38,675 bases of DNA from an uncultured bacterium (GTDB lineage: Bacteria; Verrucomicrobiota; Verrucomicrobiia; Verrucomicrobiales; V1-33), in NCBI GenBank assembly GCA_903954065.1, contig CAJBME010000341.1, positions 1 to 38,675 on the forward strand. Direction: 5' to 3'. Positions 15,794-24,686 of the stretch are shown in pieces; position 1 is the stretch's first letter, and each line of letters starts with the position of its first letter. The notes under the pieces were generated by a model, which worked only from the letters and a program-made list of their open reading frames with translations, did no database searches and had not been told where the DNA came from. A program made the position numbers and the translations under genes.

Positions 15794-17784
15794 GCGGGTG
15801 GGGTGTGGGTTTCGGGTTCGACTGTGGTCGGAGAGGGAAGGGGGGATGGCTCGGGCGATTGGGGGCGGGTCGTCCTTCGATGGCGCGAGGGCAGCAAGAG
15901 TCGCAGGCTGTTCAGGACGACGACCGCGGTGCTGCCTTCGTGCATGGCCACGCCGACTGAGAGCAGTACTTTGGAGGAAAAAATGGTCATGATGGCCATC
16001 AGGCCCATGACGCCCAGCGAGATAGTGATGTTTTGGGTGATGATGCGGCGGGCATGGCGGCTCAGGTCGCGTGCGACTAGGAAATTTTCCAGTCGATCGT
16101 GCATGAGGACGACATCAGCCTGCTCGATGGCCGCGTCCGAGCCGCGGGCTCCCATGGCCACACCCACGTCGGCTGCGGCTAGACACGGGGCGTCGTTGAC
16201 TCCGTCACCGATCATCGCGACGCGGGCTCCGTCTTTTTTAAAGGCCTCGATGGCGGCCACCTTATCCTCTGGTTTCAAGCCTGAGCGGACTTCGCCCACG
16301 CCCGAGGCCGTGCCAATGAGCTGGGCGGCAGAATCGCGGTCGCCTGTGAGCATCACCGTGCGAACCCCCTCAGCATGCAAACTGGCCAGCATCTGGCTGG
16401 CTTCGGGGCGGAGGCTGTCGCGAAGAAGAAATTGCCCGAGTAACCCGTCGCTTCGCAGCCAGACTTCGCTCAGGGCATCGCTGGGTGGCGGCACCCGGTC
16501 GGCACCCTCCGGGTCGTTACGGAAAATGAGATGACGGTTGCCGAGCCAGACGTCGCGGCCATTGACTTGGCCGCGCACTCCGGCTCCGGGTAGGTTTTCC
16601 ACGCTGGTGGCGGTTTGTTCTTCGGTATGGCGGGCGGCCGCTTCGCGGGCGAGGGCCCGGGAAACCGGGTGCGTCGAAAGCCGGGCCAGGGCGGCCGCCT
16701 TGACGAGCAGAGTGTCCTCATCGCCTTCTAGGATATTCATTTCCCGGACGCGGAAACGCCCTTCGGTCAAGGTGCCCGTTTTGTCGAGACAAACGACAGT
16801 GACTTGGGCGAGTTTTTCGACGGCCCCGCCGCCGCGAAAGAGTACCCCCTGGCGCGCCCCGCTGGCGATGGCGGAAAGAATGGCCGAGGGCACGGACAAG
16901 ACCAAGGCACAGGGAGACATTACAACCAGCAACACCATGGCCCGGTAAAACGCACTGGGATTTTCCGGGGCCGTCCGAAAGACCTCGCGATTTTCCGCCA
17001 GCCATGACCATAAAAACAGGGCCGTGCAGGCAGTCAGCACGACCGCTGAATAACGCGTGCCAAAAGCATCAGCCAGCCGCTGTGACGGCGCCCTTAAATG
17101 CTGGGCTCGCTCGATCAGTCCGATCATGCGCTGCAGCGTGCTTTCCCCGGCCGCTCGCAAAACCGTTCCTTCCAGCACGCCATGAACATTGATGGTTCCA
17201 GCGAGAGCGGTGTCACCACTTCGCTTTTCCACCGGGACCGACTCGCCCGTCAGACTGGATTCATCACAAGCGCTTTCCCCGTCCGTGATTTCAACATCTA
17301 CCGGCACCTGCTGCCCCGGAGTAATTCGCACTCTCATGCCAGGCATCACATCCTCCACCGGTACGTCCACGGGCGATCCGTCACGCAGAACCACAGCGGT
17401 TTTCGGCGCGCCCCGAAGCAAAGCGTCGATGGCGCTGCGCGTCCGCCCCATCGCAAATTGCTCCAAAGCCGCCGACGCGGAAAACAAAACTAGCAACAAC
17501 GCGCCTTCTCCCCACGCCCCCAAGGCCGCCGTGGCCGGCACCACCAGTAGCATCAAAAAATGCGTGGTGAACTCCAACCGCCTGAATTCGGCCCACGTTT
17601 CCCGGGCTAGATCCCAGCCGCCCGCGAGGAAGGCCGCCCAGTAACACCCCATGGCCGCATTCGGAAAATGCGTGCTCTGCAGAATCCACCCGGTCAGCGC
17701 TAGCACAGCACACGTCCCCGAACGCCAGGCCATGGCCCTCCAGTCAAGAGGCGGAGGGGCGGTGGGATGGCTCGTGGTCGTCAT
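15790..17784 (-). CDS. Heavy-metal transporting P1B-4-type ATPase
   Basis: The 664-residue inner-membrane pump exports transition metal ions using ATP. It has the actuator motif TGES, the phosphorylated Asp334 in DKTGT, and the hinge GDGVNDAPCLAAADVGVAMG. The transport site is Ser290-Pro291-Cys292 rather than CPC, and the last helices carry HEGST (615-619). SPC plus HEG(G/S)T defines the P1B-4 subgroup, whose characterised members move Co, Fe(II) or Zn. There is no N-terminal metal-binding domain, also usual for P1B-4. It is coupled by ATGA to a universal stress protein gene. No metalloregulator gene is adjacent. The start ATG 17784 lies divergent from the peptidase gene. Confidence 0.94.
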   Translation of the reverse strand: MTTTSHPTAPPPLDWRAMAWRSGTCAVLALTGWILQSTHFPNAAMGCYWAAFLAGGWDLARETWAEFRRLEFTTHFLMLLVVPATAALGAWGEGALLLVLFSASAALEQFAMGRTRSAIDALLRGAPKTAVVLRDGSPVDVPVEDVMPGMRVRITPGQQVPVDVEITDGESACDESSLTGESVPVEKRSGDTALAGTINVHGVLEGTVLRAAGESTLQRMIGLIERAQHLRAPSQRLADAFGTRYSAVVLTACTALFLWSWLAENREVFRTAPENPSAFYRAMVLLVVMSPCALVLSVPSAILSAIASGARQGVLFRGGGAVEKLAQVTVVCLDKTGTLTEGRFRVREMNILEGDEDTLLVKAAALARLSTHPVSRALAREAAARHTEEQTATSVENLPGAGVRGQVNGRDVWLGNRHLIFRNDPEGADRVPPPSDALSEVWLRSDGLLGQFLLRDSLRPEASQMLASLHAEGVRTVMLTGDRDSAAQLIGTASGVGEVRSGLKPEDKVAAIEAFKKDGARVAMIGDGVNDAPCLAAADVGVAMGARGSDAAIEQADVVLMHDRLENFLVARDLSRHARRIITQNITISLGVMGLMAIMTIFSSKVLLSVGVAMHEGSTAVVVLNSLRLLLPSRHRRTTRPQSPEPSPLPSPTTVEPETHTPPA

Positions 17785-17946
17785 GCTCGCTGCAGCGAAA
17801 GGTCGAATTCATTGTACGTCAGGATACCGCCACCTCCATGCATAATTTACGAAATACCAGTCATGGCCTCGATTCCAGCAAGCACTTGCACGGTCCGGCC
17901 TTTCGTGGACCATATCCGTCCCCTCTGCTTTTATTTCCTGCCATCA

Positions 17947-19476
17947 ATGATCCGATCCCATTTGTTTGTCCGTTTGTTGGTCCGTCTGAGCGCCGCCCTT
18001 TTGATAGTCTCCATCGTGTCGGAGCCGCGGGCTCTTGCTGCGGAGGAAGACAAAGATAAAAACAAGCCAGCGGAGAAGGATGAAAAGAATGACAAGGAAA
18101 CGAAGTCAGTGACAGAAGGGGAGGTGGTGATAGCTGGTCAGAAGATCAACTATACAGCGACAGCTGGTACGCTGCCCTTGACCCGGGTCGACGGCGAGAA
18201 GCGCGCCTCAGTCTTTTATATTTCCTACGAAAAAAAGAATGTGGGTGATGGCGGACAGCGGCCCGTGACATTTTGTTTCAACGGCGGGCCTGGCAGTTCT
18301 TCGGTCTGGCTGCATTTGGGGGCTTTTGGCCCCCGGCGGGTGGTGTTGCCGCCGGGCGGAGTGGACGCTCCGGTGCCGCCGTATGAGATGGCGGCGAATG
18401 AGTACAGCCTGCTTGATGTCACGGATCTGGTTTTTATCGACCCCGTGAGTACTGGGTTTAGCCGGGCAGCCAAGCCGGATGAAGCACGGCAATTCCACGG
18501 GTACACCGAGGATCTGGAAGCGGTAGGTGAGTTTATTCGCCGCTACGTTTCCGTGAACAACCGGTGGGGATCACCCAAGTTTCTGGCTGGAGAGAGTTAC
18601 GGAGGGCTGCGCGCCGCTGGGCTGGCCGGGCATCTGCAAGAGCGTTATGGCATGTACCTCAATGGCATTGCCATCGTCTCGGGCGTGATCGATTTCAAAA
18701 CTCTCTCGGCTGATCCGGGCAATGACGTGCCTCATACGGGATATTTGTCAGCCATGGCGGCTACGGCTCACTTCCACCAAAAGCTCCCCCCCGATTTGCA
18801 GCAGGCGGACGTGAGGAAGGTCGTTCAGCTGGCTTCTGACTATGCTCAGGGCGAATACGCGGCGGCCCTGTTTCGCGGTTACGCGCTTCCCGCTGAAAAA
18901 GTGGCCGAAGTGGCCGCTCAGTTGTCCCGTCTGACCGGGTTGCCCGCTGACCTCTGGGTGCGCGAACGGCTGCGGGTCGGTCCCAATACTTTTCGCCAAA
19001 AGCTCCTCGAAAAAGAAAATAAAGTCGTCGGCCGGTTTGATGCCCGCGCGACGGCCGATGCTTCGTCCAATGAAGATCCATCCTACACGAACATCTACGG
19101 AGCCTACGCCACTTTGCTGAATGCATACGTCCGCGGTGAGCTCAAATACGAGAGCGACCTCGCCTACGAAGTGCTGACGCGCGATGTTCAGCCATGGAGT
19201 TACGCAGGATTTGCTGGTCGGTACGTCAGCTCCGCTCCGGCCTTGGCTGAAGCCATGACCAACAACCCAAGCCTGCGCGTGTTTGTGGCCTGCGGTCACT
19301 ATGACCTCGCCACCCCAGCCGGTGGCATCGAATACACTCTCAATCACCTGCCCGTCGATCCCGCCAGAAGAACCAATCTGTCCATCGCCTCATACGAGGG
19401 AGGGCATATGATGTACTCTACGCTCGAATCATTGGCCCGGTTGAATGCCGATCTGCGCGCTTTCATGACACGCTGA
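17947..19476 (+). CDS. Secreted S10-family serine carboxypeptidase
   Basis: S10 enzymes remove C-terminal residues from peptides, usually at acid pH. The 509-residue product starts with a signal peptide (MIRSHLFVRLLVRLSAALLI, then a cleavage site near ALAAEE), followed by a Lys/Glu-rich spacer. Catalytic motifs are FCFNGGPGSSSVWLHLGAFG (oxyanion region), nucleophile Ser217 in GESYGG, Asp453 in CGHYDLATP and His487 in EGGHMMY. ATG 17947 is chosen to place the signal peptide at the N-terminus; the frame is open back to 17767. It probably digests peptides in the periplasm or outside the cell. It is divergent from the metal ATPase and convergent with the asparaginase-type gene. Confidence 0.94.
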   Translation: MIRSHLFVRLLVRLSAALLIVSIVSEPRALAAEEDKDKNKPAEKDEKNDKETKSVTEGEVVIAGQKINYTATAGTLPLTRVDGEKRASVFYISYEKKNVGDGGQRPVTFCFNGGPGSSSVWLHLGAFGPRRVVLPPGGVDAPVPPYEMAANEYSLLDVTDLVFIDPVSTGFSRAAKPDEARQFHGYTEDLEAVGEFIRRYVSVNNRWGSPKFLAGESYGGLRAAGLAGHLQERYGMYLNGIAIVSGVIDFKTLSADPGNDVPHTGYLSAMAATAHFHQKLPPDLQQADVRKVVQLASDYAQGEYAAALFRGYALPAEKVAEVAAQLSRLTGLPADLWVRERLRVGPNTFRQKLLEKENKVVGRFDARATADASSNEDPSYTNIYGAYATLLNAYVRGELKYESDLAYEVLTRDVQPWSYAGFAGRYVSSAPALAEAMTNNPSLRVFVACGHYDLATPAGGIEYTLNHLPVDPARRTNLSIASYEGGHMMYSTLESLARLNADLRAFMTR

Positions 19477-19608
19477 AATCAGTCAGGCGCTCCGTCAGGG
19501 AGAGGTCGGCAACGAGGACTGTGCGCCGACAACCCTGGCTGGCTCGGCAAGTCCCTCACGAGGGGTTGAGCCGTTCCAGTGGCGAACGACCGCGCGTTGG
19601 CGAAAACC

Positions 19609-19633
19609 GGTCGCGGTCGCGGTCGCGGTCGCG
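19609..19633. repeat. Hexanucleotide GGTCGC microsatellite between convergent genes
   Basis: Four perfect GGTCGC units followed by a G lie in the 172-bp gap between the stops of the S10 peptidase (plus) and the aspartylglucosaminidase-type gene (minus). It is another short GC-rich tandem array in a convergent gap. Confidence 0.85.
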
Positions 19634-19648
19634 TGACGGTGTCAGTTC

Positions 19649-20692
19649 TTACTGGTCGCTGTCTTTCCGATTGCCGCCGACCGGACCGATGTCGAGCGGT
19701 CCCACGCCTGGAGCGGTCACGATTTCGCTGGAGGCGCGGGTGGTGACGGCGTATTGAAATCCATTGGCCGAGCCGGCGGCTCCGTAGCGGCCTTGTTTGT
19801 CGAGAGCGACAAAACTGACGCTGATGCCCATGCCTTTAGGATCTTTTTTGGCGATGCGACGGATGGCCTCGAGGCAGGCCTCGGTGGGGTGGAGTCCCTG
19901 ACGCATGAGTTCGACGACGAGGAACGAGCCGCAGTAGCGCATGACATTTTCGCCGAGTCCGGTGGCTCCGGCCGCGCCGACTTCATTGTCCACATACAGC
20001 CCGCTGCCGATGATGGGTGAGTCGCCGACGCGCCCGGGCAGTTTGCCTCCCCAGCCGCTTGTCGAACAGCCGCCCGCGAGATCCCCATTCGCACCAAGGA
20101 CGAGCAGGGCAATAGTATCATGGTTTTCTTTTTTCTTTTCAGGGTCGCCGGCTTGGGTGGCGGCCTCTTTCTCTAGGGCGCGCTTCTTGCGCCACGCCTC
20201 GTAGGCGGCGGTGGTGTCTAACGGCACGGAGGCCAGACCTTGTTCGAGCGCGAAGAGCCGTGCCCCTTCGCCGACGAGCATGACGTGCGGTGTTTTTTCC
20301 ATGACCCGGCGGGCGGCTGAGATCGGATGGACGATGCCCTCGAGTGCAGCCACGCTGCCTGCCTGATGGCCGGGCCCATGCATGATGCACGCATCCAGCT
20401 GTACGACGCCTGCGCCATTGGGTAGGCCGCCCAGTCCGACGGAGGCATTGGCCGGATCCGATTCCGTGACATGAATGCCTTGCTCCACCGCATCAAGCAG
20501 GCTGCCGCCTCCTACCAGCGCTTTTAACGCCGCCTCGTTGGCAGGTTTTCCAAATGGCCAAGTCGAGACCACGAGCGGCCAATCACGCGTGGGGACGGCG
20601 GGCCGGGACTCCTGCCCGAGGGCCGTCACCGTGGGTCCAGTGACGAGGGCCAGGGTGCCGCGGTGAAGAAGGCTGCGTCGAGTAAGGCTCAT
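19649..20692 (-). CDS. N-terminal nucleophile asparaginase / aspartylglucosaminidase-type hydrolase, exported
   Basis: The family (type 2 asparaginases, isoaspartyl peptidases, glycosylasparaginases) self-cleaves to expose a catalytic Thr. In this 347-residue precursor the predicted cleavage is before Thr193 in NHDTIALLVL. The alpha chain is about 190 residues, with GGGSLLDAVEQG and GLGGLPN; the beta chain holds GCSTSGWGGKLPGRVGDSPI and GATGLGE. The HDT junction and the GCSTSG and GRVGDSP motifs favour the glycosylasparaginase branch, which cleaves GlcNAc-Asn bonds. The N-terminus SLTRRSLLHRGTLALVTG resembles a twin-arginine signal. A role in glycoprotein or asparagine scavenging is inferred. 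It is divergent from the PVC dehydrogenase gene. Confidence 0.9.
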   Translation of the reverse strand: MSLTRRSLLHRGTLALVTGPTVTALGQESRPAVPTRDWPLVVSTWPFGKPANEAALKALVGGGSLLDAVEQGIHVTESDPANASVGLGGLPNGAGVVQLDACIMHGPGHQAGSVAALEGIVHPISAARRVMEKTPHVMLVGEGARLFALEQGLASVPLDTTAAYEAWRKKRALEKEAATQAGDPEKKKENHDTIALLVLGANGDLAGGCSTSGWGGKLPGRVGDSPIIGSGLYVDNEVGAAGATGLGENVMRYCGSFLVVELMRQGLHPTEACLEAIRRIAKKDPKGMGISVSFVALDKQGRYGAAGSANGFQYAVTTRASSEIVTAPGVGPLDIGPVGGNRKDSDQ

Positions 20693-20876
20693 AATGGGTA
20701 AATACGGTCGGGCCCGCAGAGGCCATCATCCGGGGATTGCCGCCCGTGCCAAGCCCCAATTCAGGCTCTTGGGGGATTGTTTTTTTGAGTATGCACGCGT
20801 TCCTAGTTCCCTCACATCCTCCGCCATTCCGTGGTTTACTCCGGTGACAAACGCCACATGCTTCTACTTTCTTTGT

Positions 20877-23081
20877 ATGACCTGCTCCGCCCGTTTCCCC
20901 CATTCTCCAGCAGGCGTGGCCGTGCTGGCCCTGCTGCTGGCCGGAACCTCCATGGCCGCCAGTCAGGAGTGGAATCCAGATACGACGTTCCCTGCTCTTC
21001 CCCCCGAGGAAGCCATGCGGACGATAGAAATTCCAGCCGGCTTCCGCCTCGATTGTATCGCGAGCGAACCTATGGTCGAGGAGCCGGCCATGATGGCGTT
21101 CGACGGCAATGGTGCTCTTTATGTGTGTGAGTGGCGGACGTATATGCAGGACGAACACGGGACCGGGCAGCTCGATCCCGTCAGCCGGGTCGTGAAGCTG
21201 GTGGACACGGATGGTGACGGCCGCATGGATCAACGTACGGTGTTTATTGACAACGTCGTGCTCCCTCGAACGATCCTGCCCATGGGGGACCGGGTCTTGG
21301 TCAGTCTGACTGGATCGTCATCTATCTGGTCTTATTTTGATGACAATCAGGACGGTGTCTCGGATCGCCGGGAATTGAGTTACAAAGGTGAGGAGGATAC
21401 GGGCAATATCGAGCATCAGGCTTCCGGCCTGGTGTGGAATCTGGACAACACGATTTGCTCCAATGATTTTCGTTTTCGTTACGATGGAGGTGCTCTGCAG
21501 GCCATGCCGCATGCTCTCGGCAGGATCAGCCAATGGGGGATGGCGCGCGACGACGACGGGCGGTTGGTATGCAGCTGGGGGGGCGGAGCGAATCCGGCGC
21601 ATTCGTTTCAACTTCCCGCCGGTTACCCGATTCTACAATTCCAAGAACACGCGCCGGGGTACGAACGCCCATGGTCCGCTTGCCCAGTCTGGGATTTTTC
21701 CGACGGCGGGTACGACATAGAAAAACAACGGATTTTGACCCGGTTTTCCGCCACCTGCGGACAGTCCGTCGTTCGCAGTCACCTCATGCCGGAATTTTAC
21801 GGAAATGCCGTGACCTGCGAGCCGGTCGGGCGCTTGCTCCGTATGAGCCGGTTCGAATGGAATAAGGGCGTCGGGACCGCCCATAACGCTTTTGCCGAAC
21901 GCGAGTTCATGCGCAGTAGCGACGCCTACTTCCGCCCGGTCTGGACCGAATGCGGGCCGGATGGTGGGCTGTACGTCGCCGACCTCTACCGCGGAATCAT
22001 TCAGGAAAAAACATGGTTTCCTACCGAGATCGAAAAAAATGACGACTGGCGCGACCAGAATCAAGAACGCTGGGTCGCCCGCTACCACCGCGTCAAAAAA
22101 TGGGGCATGACCACCGTCGTGCGCCACGGCCGTATTTATCGCATCCTGCCGGAAAATAAGGCCGCGGGTCCAAAACCCACCATGCTGGATGATTCCCCCA
22201 CCGAGTTGGTGGCCCATCTGGCCCACCCCAATGGATGGTGGCGGGATACCGCCCAAATGCTGCTGGTCTCACAGCGCCAGCTTTTGGCCGTTCCTGCGCT
22301 CACAAAAATGGCCGCCAGTCATGATGTGGTCAATGCCCGCATCCACGCCCTCTGGACGCTGCAGGGTCTGGCTAGCTTGTCGCCCGAACTCGTCGTCAGC
22401 AGCCTTCAACACCCCCATCCGCGCGTGCGCCGCGCGGCCGCGCAACTCGCCGAACCATGGATGCTCCAGAAGGATCCCGTCGTCACCGCCGCCATGACCG
22501 CCATGGTCGCTGATTCCGACCCCCAGGTCTCCGCCCAGGTCTTCCTCGCGTTTCGCGCCGCCGCCAAGGCTGGGCATGGCGCTGTGCCCGCATCGTTTTC
22601 CTCCGCCTCCGCCTCCAGCCGCCCGCTCATCGCCGCCGTCCTCGAGCAGGATCGCGCCGGCTCCCTCGAGGCCTCCCTGAGCGATGCCGCCCGCCAGGGC
22701 AAGGAGGTTTACGAATCCCTCTGCATCGCCTGCCACGGGGTCGACGGTCAGGGAGTGCCAGCCGGTGACAAAATGCTGGCTCCTCCGCTCGTCAAATCGC
22801 CATGGTTCGCCAGCAATGGCAATGTACCCGTGCTGGCCAGAATCCTGCTCAAAGGCCAGAGCGGCCCGATCGATGGCGTTGTCTATGGCGAAGGATTAAT
22901 GCCGCCGCTCGAAGCCACGCACTCCGATGAGCAAATCGCCCAAGTCCTGACCTACGTCGGTGAACGCTGGCACCAGTGGAGCCAGCCCGCGCCCGCCAGT
23001 GAGATCGCCTCCGTTCGCGAGGCTATTAGTTCCCGAAAAAATCCATGGACCCATGGGGAACTGAAGGCGCTGCCAAAATAA
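20877..23081 (+). CDS. PVC-type secreted dehydrogenase with HEAT repeats and cytochrome c domain
   Basis: This large family is characteristic of Planctomycetota and Verrucomicrobiota. In the 734-residue product a signal peptide (AVLALLLAGTSMAAS) is followed by a beta-propeller starting IEIPAGFRLDCIASEP. That domain contains the blocks EEPAMMAFDGNGALYVCEWR and LVDTDGDGRMD. Next come HEAT-like helices (about 495-590) and a C-terminal cytochrome c with Cys616, Cys619 and His620 in CIACHG. Members are thought to oxidise sugars or alcohols and pass electrons to the haem; the real substrate is unproven. ATG 20877 precedes the signal peptide; GTG 20844 is an alternative. It is convergent with the DUF1501 gene, 33 bp apart. 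Confidence 0.92.
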   Translation: MTCSARFPHSPAGVAVLALLLAGTSMAASQEWNPDTTFPALPPEEAMRTIEIPAGFRLDCIASEPMVEEPAMMAFDGNGALYVCEWRTYMQDEHGTGQLDPVSRVVKLVDTDGDGRMDQRTVFIDNVVLPRTILPMGDRVLVSLTGSSSIWSYFDDNQDGVSDRRELSYKGEEDTGNIEHQASGLVWNLDNTICSNDFRFRYDGGALQAMPHALGRISQWGMARDDDGRLVCSWGGGANPAHSFQLPAGYPILQFQEHAPGYERPWSACPVWDFSDGGYDIEKQRILTRFSATCGQSVVRSHLMPEFYGNAVTCEPVGRLLRMSRFEWNKGVGTAHNAFAEREFMRSSDAYFRPVWTECGPDGGLYVADLYRGIIQEKTWFPTEIEKNDDWRDQNQERWVARYHRVKKWGMTTVVRHGRIYRILPENKAAGPKPTMLDDSPTELVAHLAHPNGWWRDTAQMLLVSQRQLLAVPALTKMAASHDVVNARIHALWTLQGLASLSPELVVSSLQHPHPRVRRAAAQLAEPWMLQKDPVVTAAMTAMVADSDPQVSAQVFLAFRAAAKAGHGAVPASFSSASASSRPLIAAVLEQDRAGSLEASLSDAARQGKEVYESLCIACHGVDGQGVPAGDKMLAPPLVKSPWFASNGNVPVLARILLKGQSGPIDGVVYGEGLMPPLEATHSDEQIAQVLTYVGERWHQWSQPAPASEIASVREAISSRKNPWTHGELKALPK

Positions 23082-23114
23082 CCTGCCGCCCAGCCTCCCG
23101 GCTGCCCCTGCCGA

Positions 23115-24521
23115 TTAGACGCCGATCAATTCTTTCAGAGCCGAGCCTCCTTCAGTGAGTCGGCGCGGACGCTGCAAACCATCGAGAAATTCGGTGCCTG
23201 GCTCCAGCCCAAGCAGATGAAAGATGGTGGCCGCAAGATCCGCCGGGCGCACCGGCCGATCCTGAGGCTGGGCCCCGAGGCGATCGCTGGCCCCAATCAC
23301 CTGACCCCCATCCAGCCCTGCCCCGGCCAGAGCGACGGAAAATACGGAGCCCCAGTGATCCCTTCCGCCGTTGGCATTGTGCGTCGGCGTGCGCCCAAAC
23401 TCACCCATGGCCACCACCAGCGTTTCATCCAGTAGTCCGCGCTGATTTAAGTCTTCGATGAGCGTGGCAAAGGTGCGGTCAAATTGCGGGCATAACACAT
23501 CCTTCACCCGGCCGGCATTGTTCGCATGGGTGTCCCAGAGCGGGCTGCCCTTCACTTCCTGGTCTCCTTCCCGGGGCCAGTTGACCTGAACTAACCGAGT
23601 GCCGGCTTCCACCAGTCGCCGCGCCAGTAGCACGCTCTGACCAAACTTGTGGTGGCCATACGCTTCGCGCAGCACGGCCGGCTCTTTCTCCAGAGCAAAA
23701 GCCGCCCGACTCGCATCAGAATGAAGCAGATCAAACGCCTTTTGATGCATCTCACTCATCGCCGTCACCGCCCCACTGCGCACCGAATCAGTAAAATGTC
23801 CGTCAAACTGCCTCAATAAATCATACCGCTCACCCAGGCGCGCCACCGTCATGCGCTCGTCCAACGTCATGCCCTCAATCCGCATCGGCTGCTGCGTGGG
23901 ATCACATTTCATCAGCGTCGGGTGCCACTTCGATCCCATAAATCCACCGTTTTGTCCCGGCCACACGATGTGTCCGTCATTGTAGAGCTCGTCCGGCAGT
24001 ATCACCGAGGAAAGCGGTGAACGCGTGCTCGGCTTCAAGGCGCCGATGGCCGCGGCCATGCTCGGCCAGTCGTCGGGCCCCGGTGGTACGTTCTCCGCTT
24101 TGCTCAGTGGTTCATGGCCAGTCAGCATGTAAGCCCCACTCGTGGAGTGCGAGTGAATGTCGGTGCACATCGACCGAATGATGGTGAGCCGGTGAGCCAT
24201 GGTGGCTGTATACGGCAGGGTTTCGCAAAAGTGCAGGCCCGGCACGCTGGTGGCAATCGGGCGGAAACTGCCGCGGATTTCGGACGGAGCTTCAGGTTTG
24301 GGGTCGAATGTTTCGTGCTGGGGTGCGCCGCCGCTGAGAAAAAGTATGATGCATGATTTGGCCCGGCCAAAGCGTGTGGGTCGCAGGGGAGGGGTGATGG
24401 AGTTTCCCTTGAGCAGGCCGGGCAGAGAAAGTCCCAGCGATCCTAGGCCGCCTACGCGCAGCCATTCTCGTCGCGACCACCCGCTGAGTGATGATGGGCC
24501 AGATTGAAATGAAACAGGCAT
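23115..24521 (-). CDS. DUF1501 protein with twin-arginine signal
   Basis: DUF1501 proteins are sulfatase/alkaline-phosphatase-fold secreted proteins abundant in the PVC group, generally next to cytochrome-containing partners. The 468-residue product has the Tat leader SRREWLRVGGLGSLGLSLPG, then KSCIILFLSGGAPQHETFDPKP, RSMCTDIHSHSTSGAYMLTG, and the conserved end TLVVAMGEFGRTPTHNANGG, RDHWG. ATG 24521 is used because the longer frame begins with TTG at 24536. Usually a DUF1549/DUF1553 cytochrome protein precedes it in an operon; here the nearest partner is the convergent PVC dehydrogenase. The biochemical function is not established. Confidence 0.93.
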   Translation of the reverse strand: MPVSFQSGPSSLSGWSRREWLRVGGLGSLGLSLPGLLKGNSITPPLRPTRFGRAKSCIILFLSGGAPQHETFDPKPEAPSEIRGSFRPIATSVPGLHFCETLPYTATMAHRLTIIRSMCTDIHSHSTSGAYMLTGHEPLSKAENVPPGPDDWPSMAAAIGALKPSTRSPLSSVILPDELYNDGHIVWPGQNGGFMGSKWHPTLMKCDPTQQPMRIEGMTLDERMTVARLGERYDLLRQFDGHFTDSVRSGAVTAMSEMHQKAFDLLHSDASRAAFALEKEPAVLREAYGHHKFGQSVLLARRLVEAGTRLVQVNWPREGDQEVKGSPLWDTHANNAGRVKDVLCPQFDRTFATLIEDLNQRGLLDETLVVAMGEFGRTPTHNANGGRDHWGSVFSVALAGAGLDGGQVIGASDRLGAQPQDRPVRPADLAATIFHLLGLEPGTEFLDGLQRPRRLTEGGSALKELIGV

Positions 24522-24686
24522 ATCCGAGTGTGGCAATTTTCAGGGAAAGCGTCAACCTTCTCTGCCCGTAGTGTGGAGTGCCACGCCCGGAGCGCCTAGC
24601 GAGCCGACGCGCCCGCCCCCGCTTCGAGGATTCAGTCTTGATACCGTCGTTGGACGGCTTAAAGCAGTTGGTTTTTGTCACCCCCG

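Noticed and set aside
15560..16534. 324-residue plus-strand frame opposite the metal ATPase
   Set aside because: It is antisense to conserved P-type ATPase motifs; Ser/Arg-rich composition is typical of a shadow.
17836..17860. dif-like site with GCATAATTTACGAAATAC
   Set aside because: One arm resembles a XerC half-site, but the XerD half is not present, so it is not a credible dif.
18748..19347. 199-residue minus-strand frame opposite the carboxypeptidase
   Set aside because: The opposite strand encodes the S10 catalytic Asp region; nothing in this frame is recognisable.
21846..21860. GGTTCGAAT resembling a tRNA T-arm
   Set aside because: It lies within the PVC dehydrogenase coding sequence and no acceptor stem or anticodon arm can be drawn around it.
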